A stretch of DNA of 64,000 nucleotides from Rhizobium leguminosarum (GTDB lineage Bacteria > Pseudomonadota > Alphaproteobacteria > Rhizobiales > Rhizobiaceae): NCBI RefSeq assembly GCF_002953715.1, contig NZ_CP025016.1:290351-354350 (forward strand). The letters are read 5' to 3'. The notes beneath the pieces were generated by a model that did not search any database, was not told where the DNA came from, and saw nothing but the letters and a program-made list of their open reading frames with translations. The translations under genes were made by a program, and so were the position numbers. Shown here piece after piece: positions 43,932 to 53,265 of this stretch. Each line of letters begins with the position of its first letter. Position 1 is the first letter of the stretch.

Positions 43932-45947
43932 TTACAGCGTGCTTTGAATTGTCTGGGGCAGCCTAAGTGGCTCGGCGCCGGTGAAAGCCAGATCCGAGAC
44001 CTCACCCGTTGAGGAATAGCCGGAAACAAGCTCCGCCAATGTCGCACGTGCAGCGATCATATCGTTCCGGTCCAACACCGCGTTGAGCGCGTTGAGCCTT
44101 CGCGACAGCTCCGGCCAGGACAGGAAATCCTCGCGCGCCTTCATAATCCGAGGATGTTCGGTTGTTTCTGGATTATCCCCGATCAACAGCTCTTCAAAGA
44201 GTTTCTCGCCGGGCCGAAGACCGGTAACGGACAGCTCGATATCGCCTTCGGGATTGTCTTCGTCGCGGACGGCCAGCCCGGAAAGCTCCACCATCTTGCG
44301 GGCGAGATCGGCGATGCGAACCGGCTCTCCCATGTCGAGCAGGAAGACATCTCCGCCCTCCGCCATCGCGCCGGCCTGAATGACGAGTTGAGAAGCCTCC
44401 GAAATGGTCATGAAATAGCGGGTTATATCAGGATGTGTCAGCGTCACCGGGCCGCCGTCCTTGATCTGCTGCCGGAAAAGCGGCACGACGGATCCGGAGG
44501 AGCCGAGGACGTTTCCGAAACGGACCATGGAGAAATTCGTTCGCATTCTGTCGGTCGCCGATTCCGCCGCAAGCGCCTGCAGAACCATCTCCGCCAGCCT
44601 CTTGCTGGCGCCCATCACATTTGTCGGACGCACGGCTTTGTCTGTGCTGATCAGCACGAAATTCGAGACGCCGCATTTATTCGCCGCGCGTGCCGCAACC
44701 AGCGTACCCATCACATTGTTCTTGATGCCTTCCACGGCATTGTGTTCGACAAGGGGAACATGCTTGTAAGCGGCGGCATGATAGAGCGTCTGAGGTCGCC
44801 AGCTCTGCATGATATGTTCCATGCGATCCTGATCCCGGACGGAACAGAGGATCGGGACGATCTGCAGATTTTCATGTCTGTACAGTTCGGCCAGCTTCCG
44901 CAATTCGGCGTCAATATTATAAAGCGCAAACTCGTTCTGATCGAGAAGGATCAGGCTGGAAGGCTCGTTGCGCAGAATCTGGCGGCATAACTCGCCGCCG
45001 ATCGAGCCACCAGCACCCGTGACCATCACCACCTTGTTGCGCATCGCCTTGTCGAGCAACTCCTGCCGTGGCGCCACCGCTTCTCTCCCCAGCAGATCTT
45101 CGATCTCCAGCTCACGGATGTCGGAGACGGCGATGCGGCCCTGAGCCAGGGCGGTGAGATCCGGCAACGTGCGAACATTGACCCTGGCTTTACGGATGTG
45201 CTCCAGGATTTCATTGCGACGCTGCCGCGATGCGGAGGGAAGAGCAAGAAGCACATTGTGCACGCCGAGAGATTCGGCAAGCACCGGCAGATCCGAGGGG
45301 TCGTAGATCGGCAAACCACCCATGACGCCGCCTTTGAGACGCGGATCATCATCCAGATAGCCGACGACATTGAGTTCGGCACTGTTGATCAAGGCACCGG
45401 CCAGTTGCCGCCCGGCCGTCCCTGCCCCATAGATCAGCACCTTGGCGAGCATATTCTTGTGAAGGATGCGCTGGTAAGCATCCCCGAGCCAGTAGCGGAT
45501 ACTCAACCTCGACAGCCCGATCGCAATCAACAGCAGGAAGGGCTGGAGGATACCGACGGTTCTCGGAACACCGGGGACGCTGAGGGCAGTAAATATCGTC
45601 ATGAAGGCGAAGCCGTAGATCGCAATCGCCTTCAGAACAGTAATGAAAGCAGCCATATTGGCATAACGGAAGATCGCCCGATACATGCCCATGACGATGA
45701 AGATGGGAAGTGCCATACACAGCGAAACGAAGACCGGCAGCCACTGCACGCCGGTCAGCACCGTCCATTCGTTCAGGCGGAAGCAATAGGCCAGCCAGAT
45801 CGTCAGAACGCAAAAGCTGGAATCCACCAGCAAAGCCAGAGCACGTTTGGCAAACCGCGGCATCGCCAGCAGAGGGGCGACGAGCGCTTGCATCGGCATT
45901 AAGAACCATCCTGAGCGCGATGTCTCAGTGGGGGTATTTTCAGGCAT
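43932..45947 (-). CDS. NDP-sugar 4,6-dehydratase, WbpM/PglF type
   Basis: A 671-residue membrane-bound nucleotide-diphospho-sugar dehydratase. The N-terminus has four membrane helices (about 30-150), followed by a CoA-binding-like Rossmann segment (IYGAGTAGRQLAGAL) and the catalytic SDR domain with VTGAGGSIGGELCRQIL (about 308-324). The active-site segment STDKAVRPTNVMGASKRLAE shows Met in place of the usual Tyr before Lys, as in WbpM. It makes 4-keto-6-deoxy sugars for bacillosamine-like or O-antigen residues. It converges on the ligase gene. Confidence 0.92.
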   Translation of the reverse strand: MPENTPTETSRSGWFLMPMQALVAPLLAMPRFAKRALALLVDSSFCVLTIWLAYCFRLNEWTVLTGVQWLPVFVSLCMALPIFIVMGMYRAIFRYANMAAFITVLKAIAIYGFAFMTIFTALSVPGVPRTVGILQPFLLLIAIGLSRLSIRYWLGDAYQRILHKNMLAKVLIYGAGTAGRQLAGALINSAELNVVGYLDDDPRLKGGVMGGLPIYDPSDLPVLAESLGVHNVLLALPSASRQRRNEILEHIRKARVNVRTLPDLTALAQGRIAVSDIRELEIEDLLGREAVAPRQELLDKAMRNKVVMVTGAGGSIGGELCRQILRNEPSSLILLDQNEFALYNIDAELRKLAELYRHENLQIVPILCSVRDQDRMEHIMQSWRPQTLYHAAAYKHVPLVEHNAVEGIKNNVMGTLVAARAANKCGVSNFVLISTDKAVRPTNVMGASKRLAEMVLQALAAESATDRMRTNFSMVRFGNVLGSSGSVVPLFRQQIKDGGPVTLTHPDITRYFMTISEASQLVIQAGAMAEGGDVFLLDMGEPVRIADLARKMVELSGLAVRDEDNPEGDIELSVTGLRPGEKLFEELLIGDNPETTEHPRIMKAREDFLSWPELSRRLNALNAVLDRNDMIAARATLAELVSGYSSTGEVSDLAFTGAEPLRLPQTIQSTL

Positions 45948-46068
45948 TGCTTACCAGCGTTTCGCAGATCGATCGACACCACCTTCTTGTCATTTTCTGC
46001 AACGAGCGCAACTGAAATAATCGGAAACCAAGGTCTTCCGCACTGCTTATCTATCAGAAGTAGGTAAC

Positions 46069-46635
46069 TTAATGCCGTATTCCCTTACGGCGGATTACCT
46101 TCTCGGCCGTCATAAACAGGATGCTTATGTCGAGGCCGAACGAGCGACGTTCGAGATATTCGATATCGAATTTGACCTTCTCCGGAATCGGCAATTCGTC
46201 GCGTCCGTTGATCTGCGCCCATCCTGTCAATCCGGGCAGGAGCTTGTCGACGCCATGGGCCGTCCGCAATTCTATAAGGTCGTATTGATTGTAGAGTGCC
46301 GGCCGTGGGCCCACGAAACTCATCGTCCCCTCGAGAATGCACCAGAGCTGCGGCAGTTCGTCGAGGCTGGATTTGCGCAGAAACGAGCCGATGGGCGTCA
46401 GAAACCGATCCGGGTTTTCAAGCAGATGCGTGGCAACCGTCGGCGTGTCGACGCGCATGCTGCGAAACTTTGGCATCAGAAAGATCTGATTGAAACGGCC
46501 GACACGTTTTGACCAATAGAGGATTGGTCCGGGCGAGGTGAGGCGAACACAAAGAGCGACGATGAGGATTGGAAGAAGCAGGATCACCGACGCAATCAAA
46601 GCCAGCAAAAAATCCACCGCCCGTTTCAAACCCAT
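46069..46635 (-). CDS. sugar phosphate transferase, ExoY/PglC family
   Basis: A priming glycosyltransferase of about 188 residues that moves a sugar phosphate onto undecaprenyl phosphate. One N-terminal membrane helix (AVDFLLALIASVILLLPILI) precedes the catalytic core with KFRSMRVDT, SSLDELPQLWCILEGTMSFV, the VGPRP turn and PGLTGWAQINGRD. The ATG at 46635 gives the usual small ExoY-type protein; a frame open to 46815 adds 60 unrelated residues. The dehydratase gene lies 121 bp upstream on the same strand, so the two may be co-transcribed. Confidence 0.88.
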   Translation of the reverse strand: MGLKRAVDFLLALIASVILLLPILIVALCVRLTSPGPILYWSKRVGRFNQIFLMPKFRSMRVDTPTVATHLLENPDRFLTPIGSFLRKSSLDELPQLWCILEGTMSFVGPRPALYNQYDLIELRTAHGVDKLLPGLTGWAQINGRDELPIPEKVKFDIEYLERRSFGLDISILFMTAEKVIRRKGIRH

Positions 46636-47196
46636 GCTCCACAGCTCCGCTCCATCGACCGACCATCCGCCGTTCACGCTATCGCCTTGCCGTATCGTCA
46701 AAAAGCGTTTCGCGTCAACTGGAGGACATGGTGTTTTATCTCCGGGCATGCTCGGTCTATCATCGACCCGTCGCCCTCCTCCTGCCATGCCCATTTGGGT
46801 TAGACCACGCTTCAACCGGTCGGCTGCTTCTCCCCGGGAGGACTGATCATGGGTCCCTGCTCCCCACGGTTGGCAACTTGTGTGATCGATACGGACCGGC
46901 GCCGCTCGTCGCCCCGGGTGCCATTCTGTTTAGTACGCTGATGTAGGCTCTGACATTCATCCGGCAGGACACTTCACGGCATGGGATCCCTTGAAGGACC
47001 ACTCCGCACGCCGAGTTACGTCCGATGAAAGGCTGTCGGAGGGCCGAATAAAAAGTATTACTTTTTAACTGCGCGACTTGGTTTTGCGGCGCTCTGAGAC
47101 TATCTACATCCAGCCATCATCGTTGAAAGGTCCACAAGCGACCTTTCAACCGGGACCTGAACAGTGGTCCAGAATAAGCTTTCGAAAGGATGTATC
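46636..47196. promoter_or_regulatory. divergent intergenic region with two inverted repeats before the aldehyde dehydrogenase gene
   Basis: This 561-bp gap has no gene I can support. TAAAAAGTA-T-TACTTTTTA (47049-47067) is a perfect 19-bp palindrome. GTTGAAAGGT (47122-47131) and ACCTTTCAAC (47141-47150) form a perfect 10-bp inverted repeat with a 9-bp centre, 47 bp before the ATG at 47197. The second is well placed as a repressor operator. Confidence 0.55.
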
Positions 47197-48726
47197 ATGA
47201 AAGTCTCCGGCGATCTTCTCATCGGCGGCGCGGTTCTGCGGGGCGGCGCAGCCAGCTTTTCCGCCACCAATCCCGCCAGCGGCTCACCTATGGAGCCGAG
47301 CTTTGCGGGAGCGACGAAAGATCAGGTGGAGCAAGCCACGGCTGTCGCCTGGCATGCTTTCCCCATCTATCGGGAGACACCGCTGGAGAAGCGCGCGCTT
47401 TTCCTGGAGGCGATTGCTGAGAACATTCTCGAACTCGGTGACGATCTGATCCTGAGAGCAATGGACGAAACCGGCCTGCCGCGTGGGCGTCTCGAAGGCG
47501 AACGTGCGAGAACCGTCGGCCAGCTGCGCCTGTTTGCCAAAGAAGTACGCGAAGGTGCATTCCAAGAACTGAGGTTCGATCCGGCCGATCCCGACCGGAA
47601 GCCTGCACCCAAGCCTGATCTTCGTCTTCGCAACGTGGCTCTCGGGCCTGTGGCGGTGTTTGGCGCTTCGAATTTCCCTCTTGCCTTCTCCGTGGCAGGC
47701 GGCGATACGGCCTCCGCCCTTGCCGCCGGCTGTCCCGTTGTCGTGAAGGCTCATTCCGCTCATCCCGGAACGTCGGCGCTTGTCGGCAGTGCCGTCCAGC
47801 AGGCGGTCGCAGCAAGCGGCCTGCCGGCAGGAACTTTCGCCTTACTGTTCGACGCTGGTTTTGAGGTTGGACAGATGCTGGTCGCCGATCATCGGATACG
47901 CGCTGTGGGCTTTACGGGCTCCCGGCGCGGCGGAACCGCGTTGATGAAGATTGCGTCGGAGCGGAAGCAGCCCATTCCGGTCTACGCCGAAATGAGCAGC
48001 ATCAATCCCGTCATCCTTTTCCCGAACGCCCTGCAGAACAACGCAGAAGCGATCGGGAAATCGTTCGCGTCCTCCTTGACCTTGGGAGCCGGTCAGTTCT
48101 GCACCAATCCAGGCCTCATCATCGCAATCGATGGCGGCGGCCTCGACACGTTCATCAACGCTGCCTCAGCAGCTCTTCAGGAATCTCCGGCTCAAACGAT
48201 GCTGACCGGAGGGATATGCGAGGCCTATCGGAAGGGTGTCGCCAGACTGCAGGCGTCGTCTTCCGTATCGCAGTTGGCGACGGGAAAGCAGGGAACACCG
48301 CAACAGGCAACGGCAGCCCTGTTTGAAACGACCTCGGCCTCTTTCCTTTCAGAGCCCGAGCTTCAGGAGGAGATATTCGGCGCAGCAGGATTGATCGTGC
48401 GTTGCCGTGATGAAGCAGATTTGCGCCAAGTCGTGAACTCTCTGGAAGGTCAATTGACGATTGCCTTGCACGTCCACCAAGACGACTTGTCGAATGCTGC
48501 GCAAATGATTTCCCAGTTGGAACTTCTCGCCGGTCGTCTCCTCGTGAACGGATTCGGCACCGGCGTCGAGGTTTCTCCGGCGATGGTGCACGGCGGGCCG
48601 TATCCGGCGACGTCGGACGGTCGGTCGACTTCAGTCGGCACGCTGGCAATCTATCGGTTTTTGCGACCGGTTTCCTACCAGGACTTTCCGGCCGAGTTGC
48701 TTCCGGCGCCGCTTCAAAGCAGGTAG
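47197..48726 (+). CDS. 2,5-dioxovalerate (alpha-ketoglutaric semialdehyde) dehydrogenase family
   Basis: A 509-residue aldehyde dehydrogenase of the NADP-dependent ketoglutarate semialdehyde branch. Substrate-pocket and cofactor segments GPVAVFGASNFPLAFSVAGG (about 149-168) and GFTGSRRGG are present, with the general-base Glu in AEMSSINPV and the catalytic Cys in GAGQFCTNPGL (about 293). It turns 2,5-dioxopentanoate into 2-oxoglutarate at the end of pentose or glucarate breakdown. The ATG at 47197 follows AAAGGATGTATC; the open frame before it lacks a good site. Confidence 0.9.
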   Translation: MKVSGDLLIGGAVLRGGAASFSATNPASGSPMEPSFAGATKDQVEQATAVAWHAFPIYRETPLEKRALFLEAIAENILELGDDLILRAMDETGLPRGRLEGERARTVGQLRLFAKEVREGAFQELRFDPADPDRKPAPKPDLRLRNVALGPVAVFGASNFPLAFSVAGGDTASALAAGCPVVVKAHSAHPGTSALVGSAVQQAVAASGLPAGTFALLFDAGFEVGQMLVADHRIRAVGFTGSRRGGTALMKIASERKQPIPVYAEMSSINPVILFPNALQNNAEAIGKSFASSLTLGAGQFCTNPGLIIAIDGGGLDTFINAASAALQESPAQTMLTGGICEAYRKGVARLQASSSVSQLATGKQGTPQQATAALFETTSASFLSEPELQEEIFGAAGLIVRCRDEADLRQVVNSLEGQLTIALHVHQDDLSNAAQMISQLELLAGRLLVNGFGTGVEVSPAMVHGGPYPATSDGRSTSVGTLAIYRFLRPVSYQDFPAELLPAPLQSR

Positions 48727-49187
48727 CCCCCAACATCCGCTTTCTCCCTGCGGCCTATCTCATGAGGGAAACGAAACCAAGGGCGCTCGACCTTTTCAGG
48801 GGGCGCCCTCCCCGCACGCGACCATCTACGCGCAGCGGACGTGGACGGTCGACCGAGATACCCGACCGGACCTCACCGCAAGTGGGAACTGGTCGTCTCT
48901 TTAGACATTTTGTTGACTTCGTCTCACTTCGATCGACGGCGGGATTTGAAACCTGCTTGCTGTCGATATAACGGGGCATGGCGGAATATCGGGGCATGGC
49001 GGAGCATTGCGATCGCCTGCCGAATTCGTCGCGTTAAAATCCGGATCAGCATAAGGCGCGGTTCTTTTTGCTCGCTGCCGCGACAGAACAAAAAAGCGAA
49101 TCCCGAAGAAGCGCACGCGGGAGCATGCATACTCTAGGAAAAATGTAGACATACTTTATTTTAGCGTCGTCTATTCCGGAGGGTATG
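48727..49187 (+). other. intergenic region with an 18-bp-period direct repeat
   Basis: No gene is supported in this 461-bp stretch; short frames on both strands have no family pattern. CGGGGCATGGCGGA occurs at 48972-48985 and 48990-49003. Around 49142-49165 the DNA is AT-rich and likely holds the promoter of the binding-protein gene. Confidence 0.4.
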
Positions 49188-50141
49188 ATGAAGATCACAA
49201 GACGAGCTTTCACTGCGGTGGTGGCAGGCGCCATCGCGACACCTTTGATGCAGGTTCGACTGGCTGGCGCGGCTGACAAGGTCGTGCGCATCGGTTACCA
49301 GAAATATGGAACTCTGGTGCTTCTCAAGGGCAAAGGGTTGCTGGAGAAGAAACTCAAATCCATCGACTACACCGTTGAATGGACCGAATTTCCGGGCGGT
49401 CCCCAGCTCCTTGAGGCCCTGAACGCTGGTGCTGTCGATTTCGGATCGACCGGGGAAACGCCGCCGATCTTCGCCCAGGCGGCGAACGCTCCGCTTGTCT
49501 ACATCGCACATGAGCCGCCCGCCCCGCGCGGTGAAGCCATACTTGTCCCGAAGGATAGCCCCATAAAGTCCGTTGCCGACCTGAAGGGCAAGAAGGTCGC
49601 CTTCAACAAAGGCTCGAACGTGCACTACCTGCTCGTTAAGGCGCTCGAAGAAGCCGGTTTGACCTACGAGGACGTGGAGCCATCTTTTCTCGCCCCAGCC
49701 GACGGCCGCGCAGCTTTCGAAAAGGGCGCGGTGGATGCATGGGTCATCTGGGATCCCTTCCAGGCAGCGGCGGAAGTGGCGATCGAAGCGCGAGAGCTCA
49801 GAAACGGCGAGGGCATCGTTCCCAATCACCAGTTCTATCTCGGCACGACTTCACTGGTCGACGGCCACGCCCAGGCGATCGATGTCTTGATTGACGCTAT
49901 TTCCGAAATCGACGAATGGACCAAATCCGACACCGCCGCTGCGGCTGCAGAGCTGTCACCGTCGGTCGGCATCCCCGAACCTGTCCTCGTCAAGGCGCTT
50001 GAACGTCAGTCGTACGGGATCAAGAGCCTGGATGACGCCGTCGTCGCGCAGCAGCAGAGCATCGCCGACACCTTTTTCGAACTCAAACTCATTCCCAAGA
50101 AAGTGACGATTGCGGATGTCGTCCGCAAGGGCAAGGCGTGA
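49188..50141 (+). CDS. SsuA-type ABC substrate-binding protein (orphan)
   Basis: A 317-residue periplasmic protein of the aliphatic-sulfonate-binding (SsuA/NMT1) family: twin-arginine-like signal (MKITRRAFTAVVAGAIATPL), then IGYQKYGTLVLLKGKGLLEK, GAVDFGSTGETPPIFAQAA and VDAWVIWDPFQAAAE, as in SsuA. No permease or ATPase gene accompanies it, so it must share another system's membrane parts. Of two adjacent ATGs the second (49188) has the better spacing from GGAGG. A strong hairpin follows the stop. Confidence 0.88.
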   Translation: MKITRRAFTAVVAGAIATPLMQVRLAGAADKVVRIGYQKYGTLVLLKGKGLLEKKLKSIDYTVEWTEFPGGPQLLEALNAGAVDFGSTGETPPIFAQAANAPLVYIAHEPPAPRGEAILVPKDSPIKSVADLKGKKVAFNKGSNVHYLLVKALEEAGLTYEDVEPSFLAPADGRAAFEKGAVDAWVIWDPFQAAAEVAIEARELRNGEGIVPNHQFYLGTTSLVDGHAQAIDVLIDAISEIDEWTKSDTAAAAAELSPSVGIPEPVLVKALERQSYGIKSLDDAVVAQQQSIADTFFELKLIPKKVTIADVVRKGKA

Positions 50142-50169
50142 TGCCCATCTTCAGGATCTGAGTACCGGC

Positions 50170-50203
50170 TCGTGCGAGAAGGTCTGGCCGCCTTCTCGCA
50201 CGA
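50170..50203 (+). terminator. 13-bp hairpin after the SsuA-like gene
   Basis: TCGTGCGAGAAGG (50170-50182) and CCTTCTCGCACGA (50191-50203) form a perfect stem with an 8-nt loop 28 bp after the stop codon. There is no U-run, yet its place at the end of a single-gene unit suits a terminator or 3'-end stabiliser. Confidence 0.7.
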
Positions 50204-50334
50204 CATTCAGCTTGGACACCGAGCTCCGTGTGAAACGTCCGCGAGCTCGCTCCTTGGCTTGAGTGAAAGCAAGGAAGAACAATGCGTGGTGTTCTCCCGA
50301 CAAATCCCAATTCGATCCGGTTTGGATGGAAAAC

Positions 50335-51726
50335 CTAATTGGCGGCAGCCGTCTTGGCAGTCAAATCTCTCAGAAAATCATTGCACCAGCGAGAGACGTC
50401 ATATTCGAGCAGATGATCCATCATTCCCCGCCAGCGTTCTCGGCGTTCTTCGATTGACATGGTCAGTGCCCTGGCAAGAGCGTTGGCGGTGCCTTCGACA
50501 TCATAGGGATTAACGAGCAGCGCGCCTTTCAATTCGCGGGCGGCGCCCGCAAAGCGGGAGAGAACGAGGACACCCGGGCGATCCGGATCTTGCGCTGCGA
50601 CATATTCCTTCGCGACCAGGTTCATTCCGTCGCGCAACGGCGTTACGAACCCGATCGTCGCAAGACGGTAAAGGCCAGCGAGCACATTTCTGCTGCTGGA
50701 CCGATTAATATAGCGGATCGGCACCCAATCCACGGTTCCGATCGCGCCATTTACCCGGCCTGCCTGTTCAGCCACCATTCGCTGCATCTGCTCGTATTCC
50801 GGTACTTCGGATCGCGATTTCGGGGTAATCTGTAAGTATGTCACCTTGTTTTGATAGGCTGGATTGGTGGTGATGAAACGCTCGAAAGCGTCCAGACGCT
50901 GAGTAATGCCTTTCGAGTAGTCGAGCCTGTCGACGCCGATGATCAGGTCGCGACCCTCGATGCTCTGGCGGGCCTTGCGGACCAGGATGTTTGCCCAGGC
51001 TTTGCCTGCAAGTTCAGCGAAAGCCGCGGTCTCGATGCCAATTGGGTAGGCAGCTGATTTGAATGTCCGTCCGTGTGAATCAAATAGGCCGTCGCCGAGG
51101 TCGTTGCCGATGCCCTCTCGCGTGAGATAGCCGGCAAAATTCTGAAGATCATGGTCGGTCTGGAATCCGAGAAGGTCGTAGTGCGACAACCCACGCATGA
51201 TTTCCTCGTGCACCGGCATTGTGACGAGCACGTCGGCTGATGGCCAGGGGATGTGCAGGAAGAAACCTATTCGGTTTTTCAGCCCTATCCGGCGCAGTTC
51301 CGCCGCCAGCGGAATGAGATGATAATCATGCACCCAGATGACGTCGTCCGGCTCGATCAGCGGCGCCAGCCTCTGTGCGAAGAAGCGGTTGACGCGGAAA
51401 TAGCCGGCCATTTCCTTGCGGCCATACTCTGCAAGATCGAGCCGATAGTGGCAAATCGGCCAGAGAACGCGGTTGGCAAAGCCGTGATAATATTCCTCGA
51501 CGTCGGTATCGGTCAGGTCGGTCACGGCATAGGTGATGTTACCTTGCTGCTGCCGCGAGAGCTTCTCCGGTTCTCGGCTCCCGCTCGACTTGCCCGACCA
51601 CCCCATCCAGATACCGCCGCGTTCCTGGAGAGCGGCCTGCAAGGCGACGGCAAGACCGCCCGCCGGTGCCACGCCGTCTTTATCGGGAATCGGCACTCGA
51701 TTGGAAACGACAACAAGCCGTGCCAT
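50335..51726 (-). CDS. otsA: trehalose-6-phosphate synthase
   Basis: A 463-residue GT20 glycosyltransferase that joins UDP-glucose to glucose 6-phosphate. Family parts: GGLAVALQAALQERGGIWMGWSG at the N-terminus (substrate loop), WVHDYHLIPLAAELRR, GVDRLDYSKGI with its sugar-nucleotide residues, and DGMNLVAKEYVA near the C-terminus. Length matches OtsA. AAAGGA lies 7 bp before the ATG. No otsB phosphatase gene is adjacent. Trehalose protects rhizobia from drying and salt stress. Confidence 0.95.
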   Translation of the reverse strand: MARLVVVSNRVPIPDKDGVAPAGGLAVALQAALQERGGIWMGWSGKSSGSREPEKLSRQQQGNITYAVTDLTDTDVEEYYHGFANRVLWPICHYRLDLAEYGRKEMAGYFRVNRFFAQRLAPLIEPDDVIWVHDYHLIPLAAELRRIGLKNRIGFFLHIPWPSADVLVTMPVHEEIMRGLSHYDLLGFQTDHDLQNFAGYLTREGIGNDLGDGLFDSHGRTFKSAAYPIGIETAAFAELAGKAWANILVRKARQSIEGRDLIIGVDRLDYSKGITQRLDAFERFITTNPAYQNKVTYLQITPKSRSEVPEYEQMQRMVAEQAGRVNGAIGTVDWVPIRYINRSSSRNVLAGLYRLATIGFVTPLRDGMNLVAKEYVAAQDPDRPGVLVLSRFAGAARELKGALLVNPYDVEGTANALARALTMSIEERRERWRGMMDHLLEYDVSRWCNDFLRDLTAKTAAAN

Positions 51727-52222
51727 TGCAAAGTCCTTTCATGGAGTGTTCTAGCCTCGAATGGCCAATGATCCGATCAGTCCGCGAAGCTGCCACATGG
51801 CAGGAGACCGAGACGCCCAGAACGCGAGTCGACGGATTGCTACACTTACCTGTTTTGACTTCGCCAACCAATACTTGGTCGGTAACATCGTCGGTGATGA
51901 CCAGCAAACTTCGTCCAGACGCCTTCTGCCACATAGCATGCGATCGGGCTAGCGGCTTTCCAGCGCTTTGAGTCATCAATGTTCGGTGACGTTTTCGGGT
52001 TTGATTTTTCAGTTTCGCGATCTTGGCCCAACTCGTACCTGACATTCTGTCACGGCTGGTGCCTCATCAGCCCCGCGGTGCCTTAAGAAGACTTGGGCCG
52101 GCTGCCGCTGATATTTTCGACCAACTGGTCGAGTGACGCGACGACTCGGTCAGACGCGCCAACCGATTGATATGGTTCAACCCGGCTGGACGGACGCGTC
52201 CGGCCGGGTTGAGTCTGGAGCT
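51727..52222. other. intergenic region upstream of otsA
   Basis: This 496-bp gap between two minus-strand genes holds the otsA promoter region and the end of the CUT2 operon. A 121-codon minus-strand frame (51680-52045) overlaps the otsA start and has no recognisable pattern, so I do not call it. The terminator hairpin of the sugar operon lies at 52178-52211. Confidence 0.4.
52178..52211 (-). terminator. terminator-like hairpin of the ribose-type operon
   Basis: CAACCCGGC-T-GGACG (52178-52192) pairs with CGTCC-G-GCCGGGTTG (52197-52211), 14 Watson-Crick pairs and one T-G wobble with loop GACG, 11 bp after the binding-protein stop codon on the minus strand. There is no clear T-run. Confidence 0.7.
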
Positions 52223-53212
52223 TTACTTACCCATCATCTGCTTCGCGTTATCGGGCGTAATGGCGGTGGTATCGACCGTTACTGTCGCTGGCACCGACGA
52301 TGCGCAGTCCAGCAATATCGACTTGGCCATGTCGACCGCCTCTTTGGCTCCTGTCGGATATGTGAAGGTCGCTGACCAGTCGCCCTTTGCGACTGCCTCG
52401 ATCCCGCCTGCCGGACCGGGCAAGCCATCGGTCCCGATGATCTTCACGCTCTTACCGGCACCCTTCGCAGCAAGTAGCGCACCCGCCGCCATCATGTCGT
52501 TGCTGGCATAGACCATCTTGATATCAGGATGAGCCTGCAGCATGGCGGCGAACGCGGTCTGCGCTTTATCCGGCAACCAGTCTGCCGCTTGTTCTGCCAC
52601 GATCTGGATCTTGGAGTTGGCTTTCACACCATCCTTGAAGCCATTGAGCCGTTCGACGGCCGGTGTGGAACTAGGCAGTCCCTGCAGCACGGCCGCCTCG
52701 CCGCCGTCCGGCAGAAGCGTCTTGCTCGTATATTCGCCGGCGGCCAGCGCGATTTTGTAGTTGTCTCCTCCGATGAAAGCTGTGTAGTCCTTGCCAGCCT
52801 CACCGTTCGTCTTGCGGTCAAGTTCGACGACCGGGATACCCGCGTCCATTGCCCGCTTGACGGCGGGCGTTAGCGGAGCCGCCTCGAAAGGCGAGATCAA
52901 CAGAAGGTCAACCTTTTGGGTGATGAAATTGTCGACCTGCGATGTCTGGGTGTTGACGTTGCCCGCGCCGTCAGCGATCTGCAGCGTGAACTGCGGGACT
53001 GCCTTGGCGGCTGCCTCTAGTTCATCGTTGACGTGCTGGCGATAAGGCTCCGCATTATTGGCCTGCGAGAAGCCGATGACGAACTCGCCATCCTTGGCGC
53101 AAGCCTTCACCAGCGGATCGGCAGCGTGAGCCACGCTGGCAATAGCAAGGCATGAGCCGGCCAGGAGTGCCATGCGCCCGGCATGCGACAGTCGAAGTGC
53201 ATTCTGTGTCAT
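52223..53212 (-). CDS. ribose-type CUT2 ABC transporter, periplasmic binding protein
   Basis: A 329-residue type 1 sugar-binding protein with a Sec signal ending AHAAD (about residue 32). Landmarks are FVIGFSQANNAEPYRQHVND, LLLISPFEAAPLTPAVKRAM and GIPVVELDRKTNG, as in ribose/galactose-type proteins. GGAGGAGAAAGTA before the ATG at 53212 decides the start; the longer reading overlaps the permease end. It is the last gene of the operon lacI-ATPase-permease-binding protein. Confidence 0.92.
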   Translation of the reverse strand: MTQNALRLSHAGRMALLAGSCLAIASVAHAADPLVKACAKDGEFVIGFSQANNAEPYRQHVNDELEAAAKAVPQFTLQIADGAGNVNTQTSQVDNFITQKVDLLLISPFEAAPLTPAVKRAMDAGIPVVELDRKTNGEAGKDYTAFIGGDNYKIALAAGEYTSKTLLPDGGEAAVLQGLPSSTPAVERLNGFKDGVKANSKIQIVAEQAADWLPDKAQTAFAAMLQAHPDIKMVYASNDMMAAGALLAAKGAGKSVKIIGTDGLPGPAGGIEAVAKGDWSATFTYPTGAKEAVDMAKSILLDCASSVPATVTVDTTAITPDNAKQMMGK

Positions 53213-53265
53213 TACTTTCTCCTCCACATTGATCCCGGATCCACCTTCCGGGTGATGCCGCCACA

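Noticed and set aside
51680..52045. 121-codon minus-strand frame upstream of otsA
   Set aside because: Overlaps the otsA start and has no recognisable motif or ribosome-binding site.
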